From NCBI GenBank assembly GCA_029432815.1, contig JAROBA010000009.1:1-64000 (forward strand): a stretch of 64,000 bases of DNA. Reading direction: 5' to 3'. This DNA is from Pontiellaceae bacterium B1224. Its GTDB lineage: Bacteria; Verrucomicrobiota; Kiritimatiellia; Kiritimatiellales; Pontiellaceae. Under the pieces are notes generated by a model, which made no database searches, was not told where the DNA came from, and worked only from the letters and a program-made list of their open reading frames with translations. The translations under genes and the position numbers were made by a program. Positions 18,401 to 26,921 of this stretch are shown here, one piece after another (the first letter of the stretch is position 1; the number at the start of each line of letters is the position of its first letter).

Positions 18401-18771
18401 TCTTCGCCCACGGTAAGGCCGGAAAACGTTTTAAGCGTAACCGCACCGGTTCCCGATCCTTCATAATCAATCGTGGAGAGCAGCTGATCGTAATCCGAAT
18501 CGCTGGCCGGCCCGGTCCAGGGATCTCCCGTCCAGCTATCTGCCAAAAGTGTTCCATCCGCAGTAAAGGTGACCCCGTTGATCGTCGGAGATGTCGTCAC
18601 CCCGTTGCCCACACCGTTGACCGCCTCCACCAACGTTCCATTCGTAACAACATCCGATGCATAGCCGGTAATCGCACTGAAGCTCCAGTTAATGGTTGCT
18701 GCGTCAGCGATAGTCAGCAGCGTGCTGCTAAGCAGAAATATTCCGGTGATTTTTTTCATAGGTATTTTCAT
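15427..18771 (-). CDS. Large secreted GH172-type protein with accessory modules
   Basis: The third DUF2961/GH172 protein here, about 1114 residues. ATGs at 18771 and 18759 both give a signal peptide (KKITGIFLLSSTLLTIADA); neither has a strong SD. Order of modules: an N-terminal jelly-roll-like domain (about 25-205, INWSFSAITGYASDV), the GH172 core (FSSYNRASD, WCPLSDFFGSGVGLHPFEGW, FGTGTEDYYAYSWGG), one choice-of-anchor-D repeat (LSLSTGSLDFGTVFVG), a domain shared with the two next genes (WEYLYSSAASGGTEVALTP), and the FYR-type C-terminal module (AAFYRVVNP). The flanking modules are those of the gene at 18880 with the GH172 core added. Separated from that gene by a terminator. Confidence 0.9.
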   Translation of the reverse strand: MKIPMKKITGIFLLSSTLLTIADAATINWSFSAITGYASDVVTNGTLVEAVNGVGNGVTTSPTINGVTFTADGTLLADSWTGDPWTGPASDSDYDQLLSTIDYEGSGTGAVTLKTFSGLTVGEDYLIQVWHGDSSWQAPTPDRTMTYAGTGQNVLNGESYAIGTFTADATTQDLVVTASQNGPRLTGYQLRSVPETVPGDAITLEDLLNQMVDRSVIARFPKTSTRLINFSSYNRASDVGPPESGVSDTASGWFANGDFNGKYLYTTEEYGNGTEYVMVDHEAPGALVRFWTPWRSITSPTLNDYIRIYLDGSSTPVMEGNLLTLFDGTGLIPYPLAHPSLRSGVSFFPIPYAERCVVTLDRSPFFYIFTHREYDEGTEVETFTMEAFNAASNLTAQVGQALLDPAANLPPTNVSWQGTLASNAEVVLNLPAGTNAVHEFTVVLDENSRGNRLMRSVIVKAEFDGQETIWCPLSDFFGSGVGLHPFEGWFRTVESNGTLSCRWVMPYQASATITLENLYDEPVELSMSAATEPWEWDEQSLYFHSGWRFQSPLPTRPWSDWNYITLTGGRGVFVGDTLTLWNPVTGWWGEGDHKIWVDGEDFPSMFGTGTEDYYAYSWGGRSTDFYDHPFHAQVRCHVYDQLNRHPDSPGYTANTQGYSTETRTRALDTIVFTNSLQLDMEVWHGTDTEVEYAVANHWYSDLSQSNSLSPDPVSATLPVRVSDEPELSLSTGSLDFGTVFVGKTKDLTVTVENSGAGTLSGSASVAPPFSIVSGSNYVLTAFQQQNVVVRYTPTAAGSDTGTVVFAGTLGTNVTVSGTAAVFSGTIIADVAYDYTTAPGYGAGSTAPTTPPTGWEYLYSSAASGGTEVALTPRNPVGNAGNRGFEGPAANNTPAVLGGIAGGSEFEIFSDGQAFNAGVVGDDILLHPGNSAATRFVIVRYTISAADMLNGTTASISGNFRRGNSVDNGGISASVYYNTVSIWTVDSTASGGTDLPREDGAFVLTGLTVAEGDTISFVLDSNGNYGGDETALTGMVVIESPEDPPEILPGVVVTNGNIGFQFSGSTGQHYRVESTDHLTNLVWQTVLDYNPLLTSPLHVAIPATNPAAFYRVVNP

Positions 18772-18809
18772 TTTTTTACTCGGTGCATAGGATTGTCCCT
18801 CGTTTTCTG

Positions 18810-18845
18810 AAATAAAACATCCCCGGCACAACTGTGCCGGGGATG
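18810..18845 (-). terminator. Rho-independent terminator
   Basis: A perfect 13-base stem (18818-18830 with 18833-18845, loop of two) rich in GC and followed on the minus strand by TTTTATTT. It ends the transcript of the gene at 18880-20928 and separates it from the GH172 gene downstream. Confidence 0.9.
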
Positions 18846-18879
18846 CCGCCGAATACAGGAGCCGGCGAGATGATATTGT

Positions 18880-20928
18880 TTATGGAATATACCTGATCCG
18901 ATAGAACGCCGCAGCATTAGTCGTCGGAATGGAAACATCCATCGGCGATTCGGTCAATGGATCAATATCCAGAACCGGCTGCCAGTCAGCAAGGTTGAGC
19001 ATCTCCGTTGATTCAATCTGGTAATGGACTCCGATTTTGCCATCGAGCTGGAATTCGATATGGCCATCGACCACTTCAACGCCGGGAACCAAAACAGGAG
19101 CAGGAATTTCCTGTATCACAATCACACCCGTAAGTGCCGTTTCATCGCCAGCGAACTTCCCATTATTGCCCACAACAAAACTGATCGTGTCGCCAACAGC
19201 AACCGTCAGGTTGGTGATATTAAAGACGCCATCGGTTTGCCACAGGCGACCGACTGCCCCTGACACGGAAAAGAGCTGTGTCGTATTGTGATATACCTCA
19301 CCAAGGATCGAATCTGCCGGATCGCCGTTGGTTTTGCCAACCTGTTCTCTGAAGCTTCCGGTAATATCCACCACTGTTGCCCCGGCCAGATCCTCCTCAC
19401 TGAAGGTATAGCGAACAATGACATAGTCATTGCTTTCACCACTGCCCGGATGGATCAGCAGATCCGTGCCCGGGACACCTAAGTTTCCGTCGGAACTGGC
19501 ATTGCCGTCATAGCCGTCGCTGAAAATTTCATACTGCCCGGAGCCCGTCAAACTGCCCAGAACCCCAGGAACACCGTACTGTCCGTTCGGATCCCCGAAA
19601 CCGGTGTTGCCGCCACCGTATGAACTCGAAACCAACCTGTCCGGAGTCAGCGACACTTCCGTTCCGCCGACGGCCGTATCCGAATACAGATAGTCCCAGC
19701 CTTCGGGCTCTGCCGACGGGCTGATATAATCGCCGGCAATGTCCGCCACAATCGTTCCCAGAATGAGTTCGCCGGTGCCCGAAACCGTAATATTGGAACC
19801 GCCTGCCCCCGTAAAACTGAGCGTTTCCGAAAAATCACCTTCCGTTACCGGAGCAAACAGAATCACCACGTCCTGCTCTTCGCCCAATCCGAGCGAATAG
19901 GTTCCACCCGACTCCACATGAAACGGCGCCGCGACCGAGGCGGTTCCATCCAGGATCATTCCTCCGGTATTCTGAACCGTCACGGTCAGACTGTTCGTGG
20001 CCCCGAGATATGTGGTGGTAAAGGCCAGATTGCTGACACTCAAACCGATACTGGCCTCCGGCTCCACCACACCCGTTCCTGAAACAGAAATCGTTGCACC
20101 GCCGCCACCGGTAAACACGAGCGATTCCGTTACCTCGCCGATGGATTGCGGAGCGAACAGTACCGTAACAACCTGCTCCTGACTATTCGACAGCGAATAG
20201 GCCGCGCCGGATTCAATATAAAAAGGTGCCGAAACGGAGGCCGTTCCCTCAAGCACTTCACCGCCTATATTTTCGACGACAACGGTTAAGCTGTTGGTGT
20301 AGCCGACATAGGTGGAGCCAAAATTCAGATTGGTTACGCTTAAATCAATAATGGGATCGGGCTCTGTATGCCCGGAAATGGCACGAAGCTGATAAGCAGT
20401 AAGTCGGGGTCCACCCTGAGAGGCGGTAACCACCAACGCCTGTGTGGTTTCATCGGCTGTAAAGGTGCCGACCCCATATGACAGTCCATCCACTGCATTA
20501 TCTCCGCTGCCGTCATAGACCATGGATCGGACATTACTCGACTCTGCGTTCCAGATCTGTATCACATACGCTGCGCCCACCGTCAGGCCCACAAATGTCT
20601 TCAGGGTCAGCGGATCCGTACCGGATCCCTCGTAATCAATCGTCGACAGCAGCTGATCATACGCCGCATTCGTCGCCGGCGTTGTCCACGGATCTCCCGT
20701 CCAGCTGTTTGCCAACAGTGTTCCATCCGCAGTAAAAGTGACTCCATTGACCGTAGGTGAGGTTGTGACACTTCCCCCCACCCCGTTAACCGCCTCAAGC
20801 AAAATTCCGTTCGTTACCACGTCTGACTCATAGCCGGTAATGGTACCGGTAGTCCATTCAATGGTTGCTGCATGCGGGTTCATCACTGTCAAACCGCCTG
20901 CAAGCAGGATACCGATTCGTTTTTTCAT
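18880..20928 (-). CDS. Secreted choice-of-anchor-D protein
   Basis: An exported, non-enzymatic protein of about 682 residues. I start at 20928 because AGGAGG lies 8 bases upstream of this ATG and a signal peptide (RIGILLAGGLTVMNPHA) follows. It has the same N-terminal jelly-roll-like domain as the GH172 gene downstream (IEWTTGTITGYESDV), then two choice-of-anchor-D (ASPM/SPD-2/Hydin-like) repeats (LSVTNLNFGSTYVGYTNSL and LSVSNLAFTTTYLGATNSL), the domain of the gene at 21022 (WDYLYSDTAVGGTEVSLTP), and the FYR-type C-terminal module (AAFYRIRYIP). It probably binds carbohydrate or the surface; this is inferred from domain type. Confidence 0.88.
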   Translation of the reverse strand: MKKRIGILLAGGLTVMNPHAATIEWTTGTITGYESDVVTNGILLEAVNGVGGSVTTSPTVNGVTFTADGTLLANSWTGDPWTTPATNAAYDQLLSTIDYEGSGTDPLTLKTFVGLTVGAAYVIQIWNAESSNVRSMVYDGSGDNAVDGLSYGVGTFTADETTQALVVTASQGGPRLTAYQLRAISGHTEPDPIIDLSVTNLNFGSTYVGYTNSLTVVVENIGGEVLEGTASVSAPFYIESGAAYSLSNSQEQVVTVLFAPQSIGEVTESLVFTGGGGATISVSGTGVVEPEASIGLSVSNLAFTTTYLGATNSLTVTVQNTGGMILDGTASVAAPFHVESGGTYSLGLGEEQDVVILFAPVTEGDFSETLSFTGAGGSNITVSGTGELILGTIVADIAGDYISPSAEPEGWDYLYSDTAVGGTEVSLTPDRLVSSSYGGGNTGFGDPNGQYGVPGVLGSLTGSGQYEIFSDGYDGNASSDGNLGVPGTDLLIHPGSGESNDYVIVRYTFSEEDLAGATVVDITGSFREQVGKTNGDPADSILGEVYHNTTQLFSVSGAVGRLWQTDGVFNITNLTVAVGDTISFVVGNNGKFAGDETALTGVIVIQEIPAPVLVPGVEVVDGHIEFQLDGKIGVHYQIESTEMLNLADWQPVLDIDPLTESPMDVSIPTTNAAAFYRIRYIP

Positions 20929-21021
20929 CGTTCTTTCCTCCTGTATTTCACTTAGCCTTGCACTTAACGAGAACACCTGCAGAACTCACACACGGCAGGC
21001 GTTTAACCCCAGGTTATTTGA

Positions 21022-21786
21022 TTAGAGCGCCAGGCCCCGACGGACAAACAACATGCCGCCACCGAACAGAGCAATCAGTCCCAGTGTAGCCGGTTCAGGA
21101 ATAACGTTCACCTGCCCAAACACGGCCGTTTCAGAACCACCAAAGTTGCCTGCGTTTCCAACCACGAACGAGATGGTGTCCCCCGCTCCGATCGTAAACG
21201 AGGACAGCGCGTTAACACCGGTAAAATCGCCTTCTCCTGCGGGAGACGTGAAATCCGTGCTATTCACATCGAGAAGCATCGTCGAATTATGAAAGACGAG
21301 GAAATCGGTCCCCGTATCCCCCCCGCCGTCATCGAAACTCTGGAACAGGGTCTCAATGGAGGCGGTGGTACCGTTTTCCGAAATGTCAGCGACAGAGAGC
21401 GTGTAGCGCGCAATGATGTAGTCGGCGTTATTACCCTGTTGACCAGCGTGCATCAGCACGTGTGTCCCCTCTACGGCATTATGTTGGTTTGGGTTACTGT
21501 TATTGAATAGCTGAAAATTACCCCCGTTATCGTTACTGCCATCAAGAGCTGGAACACCATAACTGATCGATCCGCCAAAACCCGTCTGCCCGTCTTGACC
21601 AATCGCTACGTTTGGGTTCAATGCAACTTCGGTTCCGCCGCTCGCCGCGTCAGAATAAAAATACCCCCACCCTTCGGCCAATGTCGCATCATCCACATAA
21701 TCACCCGCTAGGTCAGCAACGAACGTGGCATTGGCCGCTCCGACTGCCAACAGACCCAGTGTTAGTGTACATATGATTTTTTTCAT
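21022..21786 (-). CDS. Small PEP-CTERM secreted protein
   Basis: An exported protein of 254 residues starting at 21786, where GAGGAC precedes the ATG and a signal peptide (IICTLTLGLLAVGAANA) follows. The body is a single domain (FVADLAGDYVDD ... SDAASGGTEVALNP ... DTISFVVGNAGNFGGSETAV) that recurs inside the two larger genes downstream. It ends with a PEP-CTERM signal: PEPATLG, a hydrophobic stretch (LIALFGGGMLFV) and RRGLAL. It is the simplest member of the three-gene modular series. A weak stem with one G-U pair lies between it and the next gene. Function unknown. Confidence 0.88.
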   Translation of the reverse strand: MKKIICTLTLGLLAVGAANATFVADLAGDYVDDATLAEGWGYFYSDAASGGTEVALNPNVAIGQDGQTGFGGSISYGVPALDGSNDNGGNFQLFNNSNPNQHNAVEGTHVLMHAGQQGNNADYIIARYTLSVADISENGTTASIETLFQSFDDGGGDTGTDFLVFHNSTMLLDVNSTDFTSPAGEGDFTGVNALSSFTIGAGDTISFVVGNAGNFGGSETAVFGQVNVIPEPATLGLIALFGGGMLFVRRGLAL

Positions 21787-22028
21787 TTTTGTCCTCGTTT
21801 CGTTTTTAGATAGAGGCACCCTTTGCCCCTTTAAATCGGTGTAAGTTTCGACCTTCAGCACATAGGACTGGAGTGACGCTCTTCCACTACGAACAGAAAG
21901 AATGTTTCATAATGAAGAAAGAGGCGGATCAACCGTACTGTTGATGCAATGCACATTTTTTCGTGATACCCCTAGTTTTGACCGATATAGATGAGACAAA
22001 ATGACCACTTTTCACTAAATTGAACGCA

Positions 22029-23996
22029 ATGATTCAGACGTATACAATTTCCAGATGGTACCTGATGGCGGCGGGAGCAATCGTGCTCGCACAACTACCT
22101 GCACAGGCCAAAGAGGCGATCCCCTCCCCGGCGGTTCTGGAAAGTAAACTGGAATCCATTGATACGGAATTGGGTCAATTAGCAACATTTACCATGCGTA
22201 CCGGCGTCGGCAATCTGGGATGGCTCTCTCAGGATCATCCTGACCCCAACCATTCCGAATGGATTGAGATAAAGCTCAACGAAGAAACAACCATCGACCA
22301 GATTGTGCTCGCCCCCATCATCTGGGTGGATGAAAACCGGGGTCCTGTCGCAGATGGATTCCCTGTGGAATTCCGTATTATCGTCGGTTCTTCGCAATAT
22401 CCGGAAGGTCAAGTAGTCGCCACCTACGCAGAAAAAGACGAACTATTGCCGCGCATTGCTCCACTGGTTATTCCACTCGAACCAACAAAAGCGGCATGGG
22501 TCCGTGTTGAGGCCACAAAACTTTCTCCCTGGGCGTGGAATAAAGGCCGATATATCTTTCAATTATCTGAAATCCTGATCTTCAACGGGGACCGAAATCT
22601 AGCTTTACGCCGCCCGGCCCGGACATCTACAAGCCGCAGAAATAAGGTGAATCCATCCATGTCTGCCAAGGCTTTGACGGATGGGCATATGCCGTACGTC
22701 ATGGATGCCGCTCCCGGCAAACGCAGCGATCCATATGTGGCCTTTTATAGAGACGACGCCATTCCCACCATCACCATCGATCTCGGAAAAGTACATGCCA
22801 TAAACGGGATCAACCTCCATACAGCAGACCTAAGGGAAAATATTCCACGCATTCACCACGCGGACTATGCAATTCCTAAACACCTTCTTATTGAAGCCTC
22901 CATGGCGACAAACTTCTACAACGCCAAACCGATCATGGAATACGTACGCCGGCAAATCTACGATACCGGTCCGATTACCATGCAAAATTTCCCGACTACG
23001 AATGCGCGCTATATTCGGCTGACGGTTAAGGAGGGATATCAAGCACCGGAAGCCACTGGTTCCTGGCGCTGTTTTGGTTTCGCTGAAATAGAGATCTGTT
23101 CGGACACCCGGAATATGGCCATAGGTCGGGAAGCCGTTCTGAATATTAAAGAAACGAATGTTACCGATGGACACATCTCCGCACTTACCGACGGCCTGAA
23201 TCATTATGGAACGATCCTCCCCATCAGAGAATGGCTGAACCAACTGGCCCGTCGGCATGAACTGGAAGTAATCCGTCCACGCATTGCCGAGCAACTTGCG
23301 GGCATCTATCTACATCAGGAAAAACTCGTAGCAACTCTCAAGCTCCTCACAGCCCTACTTGCGATCAGTATCGCATTGGCTATAAGCATTGAGTATCTGC
23401 TGCATCGGCGATCTATAAGGCGTCTGAAACAACAGTTTGCCGCCGATCTGCATGATGAGATTGGGGCCAACCTTCATACGATCGGCCTGCTCAGCGATAT
23501 GGTGGAGGAATTCAAAGAGGCCCCTACAACCATATCCGAATATGTAAAACGAATCAGGGCCGTTACCGAGCGGACCGGCACAGCCATTCGTTATGTCACC
23601 GGCATGCATGATTCGCCCGAACTGTTCGCCGATTTAAAAACCGACATGCAGCGGGCCGCCGACCGGATTGTGACCAAACAAAAACATACCTTGGTTATTG
23701 AAGGCGAAGACTTCATCCCCAACCTCAAGCAGCGAACCCGAATCAACCTGTTCCTCTTTTACAAGGAATGTCTGATCAACATCAGCCGTCACTCCGGGGC
23801 AACCGAACTCAAAACCGAACTGACCCTCACCCCGAAAGGGCTTGTTTTATCGATTACAGATAATGGAAAAGGCCTCACCCAGGACATCCCGAAATCCCTG
23901 CAGCGCCGGGCAAAATTGTTCAGAGCACACGTGTATCAGGAAACGCCTTCAACGGGTGGGACACGTATCATCTTAAGAGTTCGTCGTCCCAAATAA
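22029..23996 (+). CDS. Sensor histidine kinase with discoidin-like sensor domains
   Basis: A two-component sensor of about 655 residues. A TTG at 22020 is also in frame; I prefer the ATG at 22029, though neither has a clear SD. After a signal/first transmembrane segment (about 10-28) come two periplasmic galactose-binding (F5/8 type C-like) domains (about 45-190, SEWIEIKLNEETTIDQIVLAP; about 195-360, ALRRPARTSTS ... ITIDLGKVHAINGINLHTA). A second transmembrane helix (about 435-458) precedes a HisKA_3 dimerisation helix with phospho-acceptor LHDEIGANLHTIG (His about 475) and a HATPase domain (ECLINISRHSGATELK, SITDNGKGL). It should sense extracellular glycans and phosphorylate the regulator at 24013, 16 bases downstream. 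Confidence 0.9.
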   Translation: MIQTYTISRWYLMAAGAIVLAQLPAQAKEAIPSPAVLESKLESIDTELGQLATFTMRTGVGNLGWLSQDHPDPNHSEWIEIKLNEETTIDQIVLAPIIWVDENRGPVADGFPVEFRIIVGSSQYPEGQVVATYAEKDELLPRIAPLVIPLEPTKAAWVRVEATKLSPWAWNKGRYIFQLSEILIFNGDRNLALRRPARTSTSRRNKVNPSMSAKALTDGHMPYVMDAAPGKRSDPYVAFYRDDAIPTITIDLGKVHAINGINLHTADLRENIPRIHHADYAIPKHLLIEASMATNFYNAKPIMEYVRRQIYDTGPITMQNFPTTNARYIRLTVKEGYQAPEATGSWRCFGFAEIEICSDTRNMAIGREAVLNIKETNVTDGHISALTDGLNHYGTILPIREWLNQLARRHELEVIRPRIAEQLAGIYLHQEKLVATLKLLTALLAISIALAISIEYLLHRRSIRRLKQQFAADLHDEIGANLHTIGLLSDMVEEFKEAPTTISEYVKRIRAVTERTGTAIRYVTGMHDSPELFADLKTDMQRAADRIVTKQKHTLVIEGEDFIPNLKQRTRINLFLFYKECLINISRHSGATELKTELTLTPKGLVLSITDNGKGLTQDIPKSLQRRAKLFRAHVYQETPSTGGTRIILRVRRPK

Positions 23997-24012
23997 TTAA
24001 TTCCCGGAAATC

Positions 24013-24672
24013 ATGATGCAGAAAATCCAGATCATACTCATTGAAGATAATCCTGATTATCGTGAAACCCTGAGTCTCACGATCAACATGGAATCCGACA
24101 TGGAAATAGCCGACACCTTCGGTGCCTCGGAAATTGCACTTCGGAACCTGCAGACCGGTAATCGGCCGGATCTGATTCTGCTGGATCTCGGCCTGCCCGG
24201 CATGAGCGGGTTGGATGCCATTCCGTGGATCCAGCAATACTGCCCCGACACCAAAATTATAGCGCTTACCCAATCCAACAAAGAAGCGGATGTTCTGCGC
24301 GCCATTGCGCTCGGCACAAATGGATATCTGCTGAAATCTTCCACTGTAAAACAGATCAAAGATGGTATCCGCAGTGTGATGGAAGGCGGAACGCTGATGG
24401 ACCGCGAAGTTGCGGGCTATATCGTAAACGCGGTCAAAACCAAACCCGCAGCGATTAGACTCGAAGAACCCCTCACCTCCCGCGAACTGGAAATTCTCGT
24501 GCTCGTCAGTGAAGGGCTGCAGAAAAAAGATATCGGTGAAAAACTAGATATTTCATACGCCACCGTCGCCACCCATATCCGCCATATCTATGAAAAACTC
24601 CAGGTGGAAAACGCCCCCGCCGCCATCACCAAAGCATTCAAAGCCGGCATTCTGCCGCACAATAAACACTGA
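24013..24672 (+). CDS. NarL/LuxR-type response regulator
   Basis: A 219-residue response regulator, the partner of the upstream kinase. The receiver domain (1-125) has the acidic pocket E11-D12, the phospho-acceptor D58 (LILLDLGLPGMSGLD), T86 and K108 (GYLLKSS). The C-terminal LuxR-type helix-turn-helix (about 150-215) reads LTSRELEILVLVSEGLQKKD ... YATVATHIRHIYEKL. On phosphorylation it would bind DNA near its target genes; the targets are unknown. It overlaps no other gene and is followed by a nested stem-loop. Confidence 0.95.
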   Translation: MMQKIQIILIEDNPDYRETLSLTINMESDMEIADTFGASEIALRNLQTGNRPDLILLDLGLPGMSGLDAIPWIQQYCPDTKIIALTQSNKEADVLRAIALGTNGYLLKSSTVKQIKDGIRSVMEGGTLMDREVAGYIVNAVKTKPAAIRLEEPLTSRELEILVLVSEGLQKKDIGEKLDISYATVATHIRHIYEKLQVENAPAAITKAFKAGILPHNKH

Positions 24673-24684
24673 TCATTTTCACAC

Positions 24685-24726
24685 GGCAACCAAAGTGCAC
24701 GGTACAAACTCATACCGTTTGTTGCC
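24685..24726 (+). terminator. Nested stem-loop after the response regulator
   Basis: An outer stem GGCAAC (24685-24690) with GTTGCC (24721-24726) encloses an inner stem ACGGTA (24699-24704) with TACCGT (24713-24718). It lies just downstream of the plus-strand response-regulator gene. A U-tract is lacking, so termination is inferred. Confidence 0.4.
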
Positions 24727-24748
24727 CAAACAGTCACGAAAGCCGGCG

Positions 24749-24770
24749 AACGTTCCAAAGGTTGGACGTT
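24749..24770. terminator. Hairpin between convergent genes
   Basis: AACGTTCCAA (24749-24758) pairs with TTGGACGTT (24762-24770) with one bulge, in the gap between the plus-strand regulator and the minus-strand gene ending at 24814. It contains a one-mismatch copy of the TTCCA-N5-TGGAA palindrome. Confidence 0.4.
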
Positions 24771-24813
24771 TGTAACCAAAGCGTCAGATAGCCGTCCCGT
24801 TCTGTTATCTGTT

Positions 24814-25248
24814 TTAAGCCGCCATACCGCGAATACACGTTTCCACCAAATCGATGACCTTTTCCTGCACCCGCTTCCGGGCCGGGTCGCGCTCCAGCAC
24901 CTTCAAATCGCGCTCGATTAATTCGACAATATCCGGGTCGGGAAGCGGCTTCTGACCGGTGTAAACATAACGGTTAATCACTTCCTGCAATTTGTCGGGA
25001 TTGAGCTGCTCCTCTTTGACAAGCTGATCAAAGGCCGACCGCCGTTCCTGCTCCCAGAAATCCTCGAACGAATCCGGGATCTCCGCCGCACTGGAAAGAT
25101 TCGGCAGGGTGCTGTCGATAAATTTTTGAATCAGCTCGCGCTTGCTCCGCAGTTCAATCTCGCCCGCCACCAAATGCGTCGGGGCAGCATGACCCAGCAT
25201 CGCCCCCAGACAGACCAACCCAAACAGACCCAACCGTTTTATATTCAT
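24814..25248 (-). CDS. Type I restriction HsdR C-terminal fragment with a signal peptide
   Basis: A 144-residue protein of two unlike parts. Residues 1-26 look like a secretion signal (NIKRLGLFGLVCLGAMLGHA). From about 30 the sequence matches the helical C-terminal end of type I restriction endonuclease R subunits: ELRSKRELIQKFIDSTLP, FEDFWEQERRSAFDQLVKEE, LNPDKLQEVINRYVYTGQKP, RVQEKVIDLVETCI. The nuclease and helicase parts are absent, so it cannot restrict DNA. I start at the ATG 25248 (GGCGG upstream) rather than the TTG at 25254. It follows the secreted glycosidase-like gene by 32 bases, as in an operon. Whether it is a relic or a reused helical domain is open. A damaged hsdM lies at 40822-41844. 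Confidence 0.75.
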   Translation of the reverse strand: MNIKRLGLFGLVCLGAMLGHAAPTHLVAGEIELRSKRELIQKFIDSTLPNLSSAAEIPDSFEDFWEQERRSAFDQLVKEEQLNPDKLQEVINRYVYTGQKPLPDPDIVELIERDLKVLERDPARKRVQEKVIDLVETCIRGMAA

Positions 25249-25280
25249 TCCCAACCGCCTTTTCAGTGTATGCCGTGGTT

Positions 25281-26921
25281 CTACTTTTTCTTACTGAGTT
25301 CCGCACGCAGCGTTTCCACCTTCTTATCCAGCGGAGTTTTACAGTGGCGTGCATAATCCTTGGTGTAGAGCGTCGAGAGCGAGCTGAACTGCTCCGGCAG
25401 TTTATTGTAGGTTTCCCAGGCTTCATCATAGGCGCCGATCCACAGCTTCATCGCCTGCTCGTCACCCCGCGTTTCTGCATCCGACAGATAAACCGCCGCA
25501 CGATAGATTTCGTAAAGGTGCAGGCCATAATAGGCCGATCCCACCACAAACTCGCGCGTCTCCGGCGTGGCCCATTTAATTTCTTCCGACAGGTCGACAA
25601 TGCGCTTCCACATCAGGATGGATTCTTCCTTCTGGCGCAGGCTGCGCGCCTGGCCTTCCGCGGTTTTTGCCGGCCTCGGCCAGCCAATTCCCTGATCGCG
25701 CGTCCACCACTTGTCCATATCGAAGTGCGTTGTGTTGCGGCCGCGCACCACCGCGTCGGCGGACAACAGGCACAGCTCGCGGAATTTCACCACATCCGCA
25801 TCGCTCAGCTTCAGCTTTTCTCTGGCATACTGATTAAACAGCACCTCTTCGCTCTGCGAGGGATCATTCGCCCACTGCGCCACCACCCAGGCATTCAGGT
25901 CCGGCCACAGTTCGCTGGTAATGTAGGGTCCGTCCCAGCCACCGCCGCGCGTCCAGGTCCAGATGCCGGCATAGAGCTCTGGCTTCTGTTCAGTAAATTC
26001 CCGCAGGTTGCTGATGGCATCTTCCGGCATACGCTCATGCTCTTCAAAACCTTCAATTACGCCATGGGCAATATAGTTCGGATAGGCACCCTTGCCCTCA
26101 TATTCGCGGGCGCACTGGACCTCCACAATCTGCTTATGGCGGCCCATACCGATGAGTTTGCTGAAGGGACAGCCGCGATGGAAATCGCCTTCACACTGCT
26201 TGATGCTGATCGTCAGGTTCGGGTGCGGCTCCACGGCATCATTCACGGCCATATAGGTGCCGACACTGCGGTCGAATGCGATCCAAGTGCGGAAGATCAG
26301 CTGCTTGTTCCGCTTCACACAAACCTCTTCGCGCAGCAGCTGCATCAGCGGAATAATCGTCTTCTCTGAACTGCCCTTGTTTTTAATCGCCCCTTGATGG
26401 AACGGCGCATCGTGCAGATAGGTTTCACCAATGCGCACAACCAATCCGTCAAAATCTTCAAACTGCGCAAACATTTCGTCCACCTGAGCACGGATCAGTT
26501 CCTGAACGCGCGGATTGCGGGCATCGCCGAAGGTCTCTTCAAGGCCTTCCTTTTCAATCAGGCGTTTCGGAAACAGCACCATGTCCGACATCGCATAGGT
26601 CTGCATGCCCAGCTTTTTGCAGCGCGCCAGATTGGCTTTCACCACCCTGGCCTTGGCATCCACCCATTTCCGATCTTCGGAACCTTTGGGCAAAATATCT
26701 TTATCCACTGATTCCCAGTTGATCGCGAGCATGGGAGATTCAAACAAAAAGTATACCTTTCCGTTATAGCCCATCTGCTGAATCACGGCCGGATCGTTAT
26801 AGGCACTCTCATACAACGGCTCACCCGGATTATGATGCACCATATCCAACACCATCGGCTCCGCCTTCAACGCCATCGTCCCCATCAAACATAACACCGC
26901 AATCGTCACATATTTTTTCAT
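25281..26921 (-). CDS. Secreted glycoside-hydrolase-like barrel protein
   Basis: A 546-residue exported protein. I start at 26921 because a signal peptide (KYVTIAVLCLMGTMALKA) begins there with AGGA upstream; the frame runs on to 26972. The body has the alternating hydrophobic strands of a TIM-barrel (YFLFESP, QTYAMSDMVLFP, DGLVVRIGETYLHDAPF, QLIFRTWIAFD, IVEVQCAREYEG, LYAGIWTWTRGGGWDGPY), resembling GH67/GH20-type hydrolases in layout. Acidic residues such as the Glu in RIGETYLHD are possible catalytic groups, but I cannot assign a family with certainty. It probably cleaves glycans in the periplasm. It is followed by the HsdR-tail gene. Confidence 0.8.
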   Translation of the reverse strand: MKKYVTIAVLCLMGTMALKAEPMVLDMVHHNPGEPLYESAYNDPAVIQQMGYNGKVYFLFESPMLAINWESVDKDILPKGSEDRKWVDAKARVVKANLARCKKLGMQTYAMSDMVLFPKRLIEKEGLEETFGDARNPRVQELIRAQVDEMFAQFEDFDGLVVRIGETYLHDAPFHQGAIKNKGSSEKTIIPLMQLLREEVCVKRNKQLIFRTWIAFDRSVGTYMAVNDAVEPHPNLTISIKQCEGDFHRGCPFSKLIGMGRHKQIVEVQCAREYEGKGAYPNYIAHGVIEGFEEHERMPEDAISNLREFTEQKPELYAGIWTWTRGGGWDGPYITSELWPDLNAWVVAQWANDPSQSEEVLFNQYAREKLKLSDADVVKFRELCLLSADAVVRGRNTTHFDMDKWWTRDQGIGWPRPAKTAEGQARSLRQKEESILMWKRIVDLSEEIKWATPETREFVVGSAYYGLHLYEIYRAAVYLSDAETRGDEQAMKLWIGAYDEAWETYNKLPEQFSSLSTLYTKDYARHCKTPLDKKVETLRAELSKKK

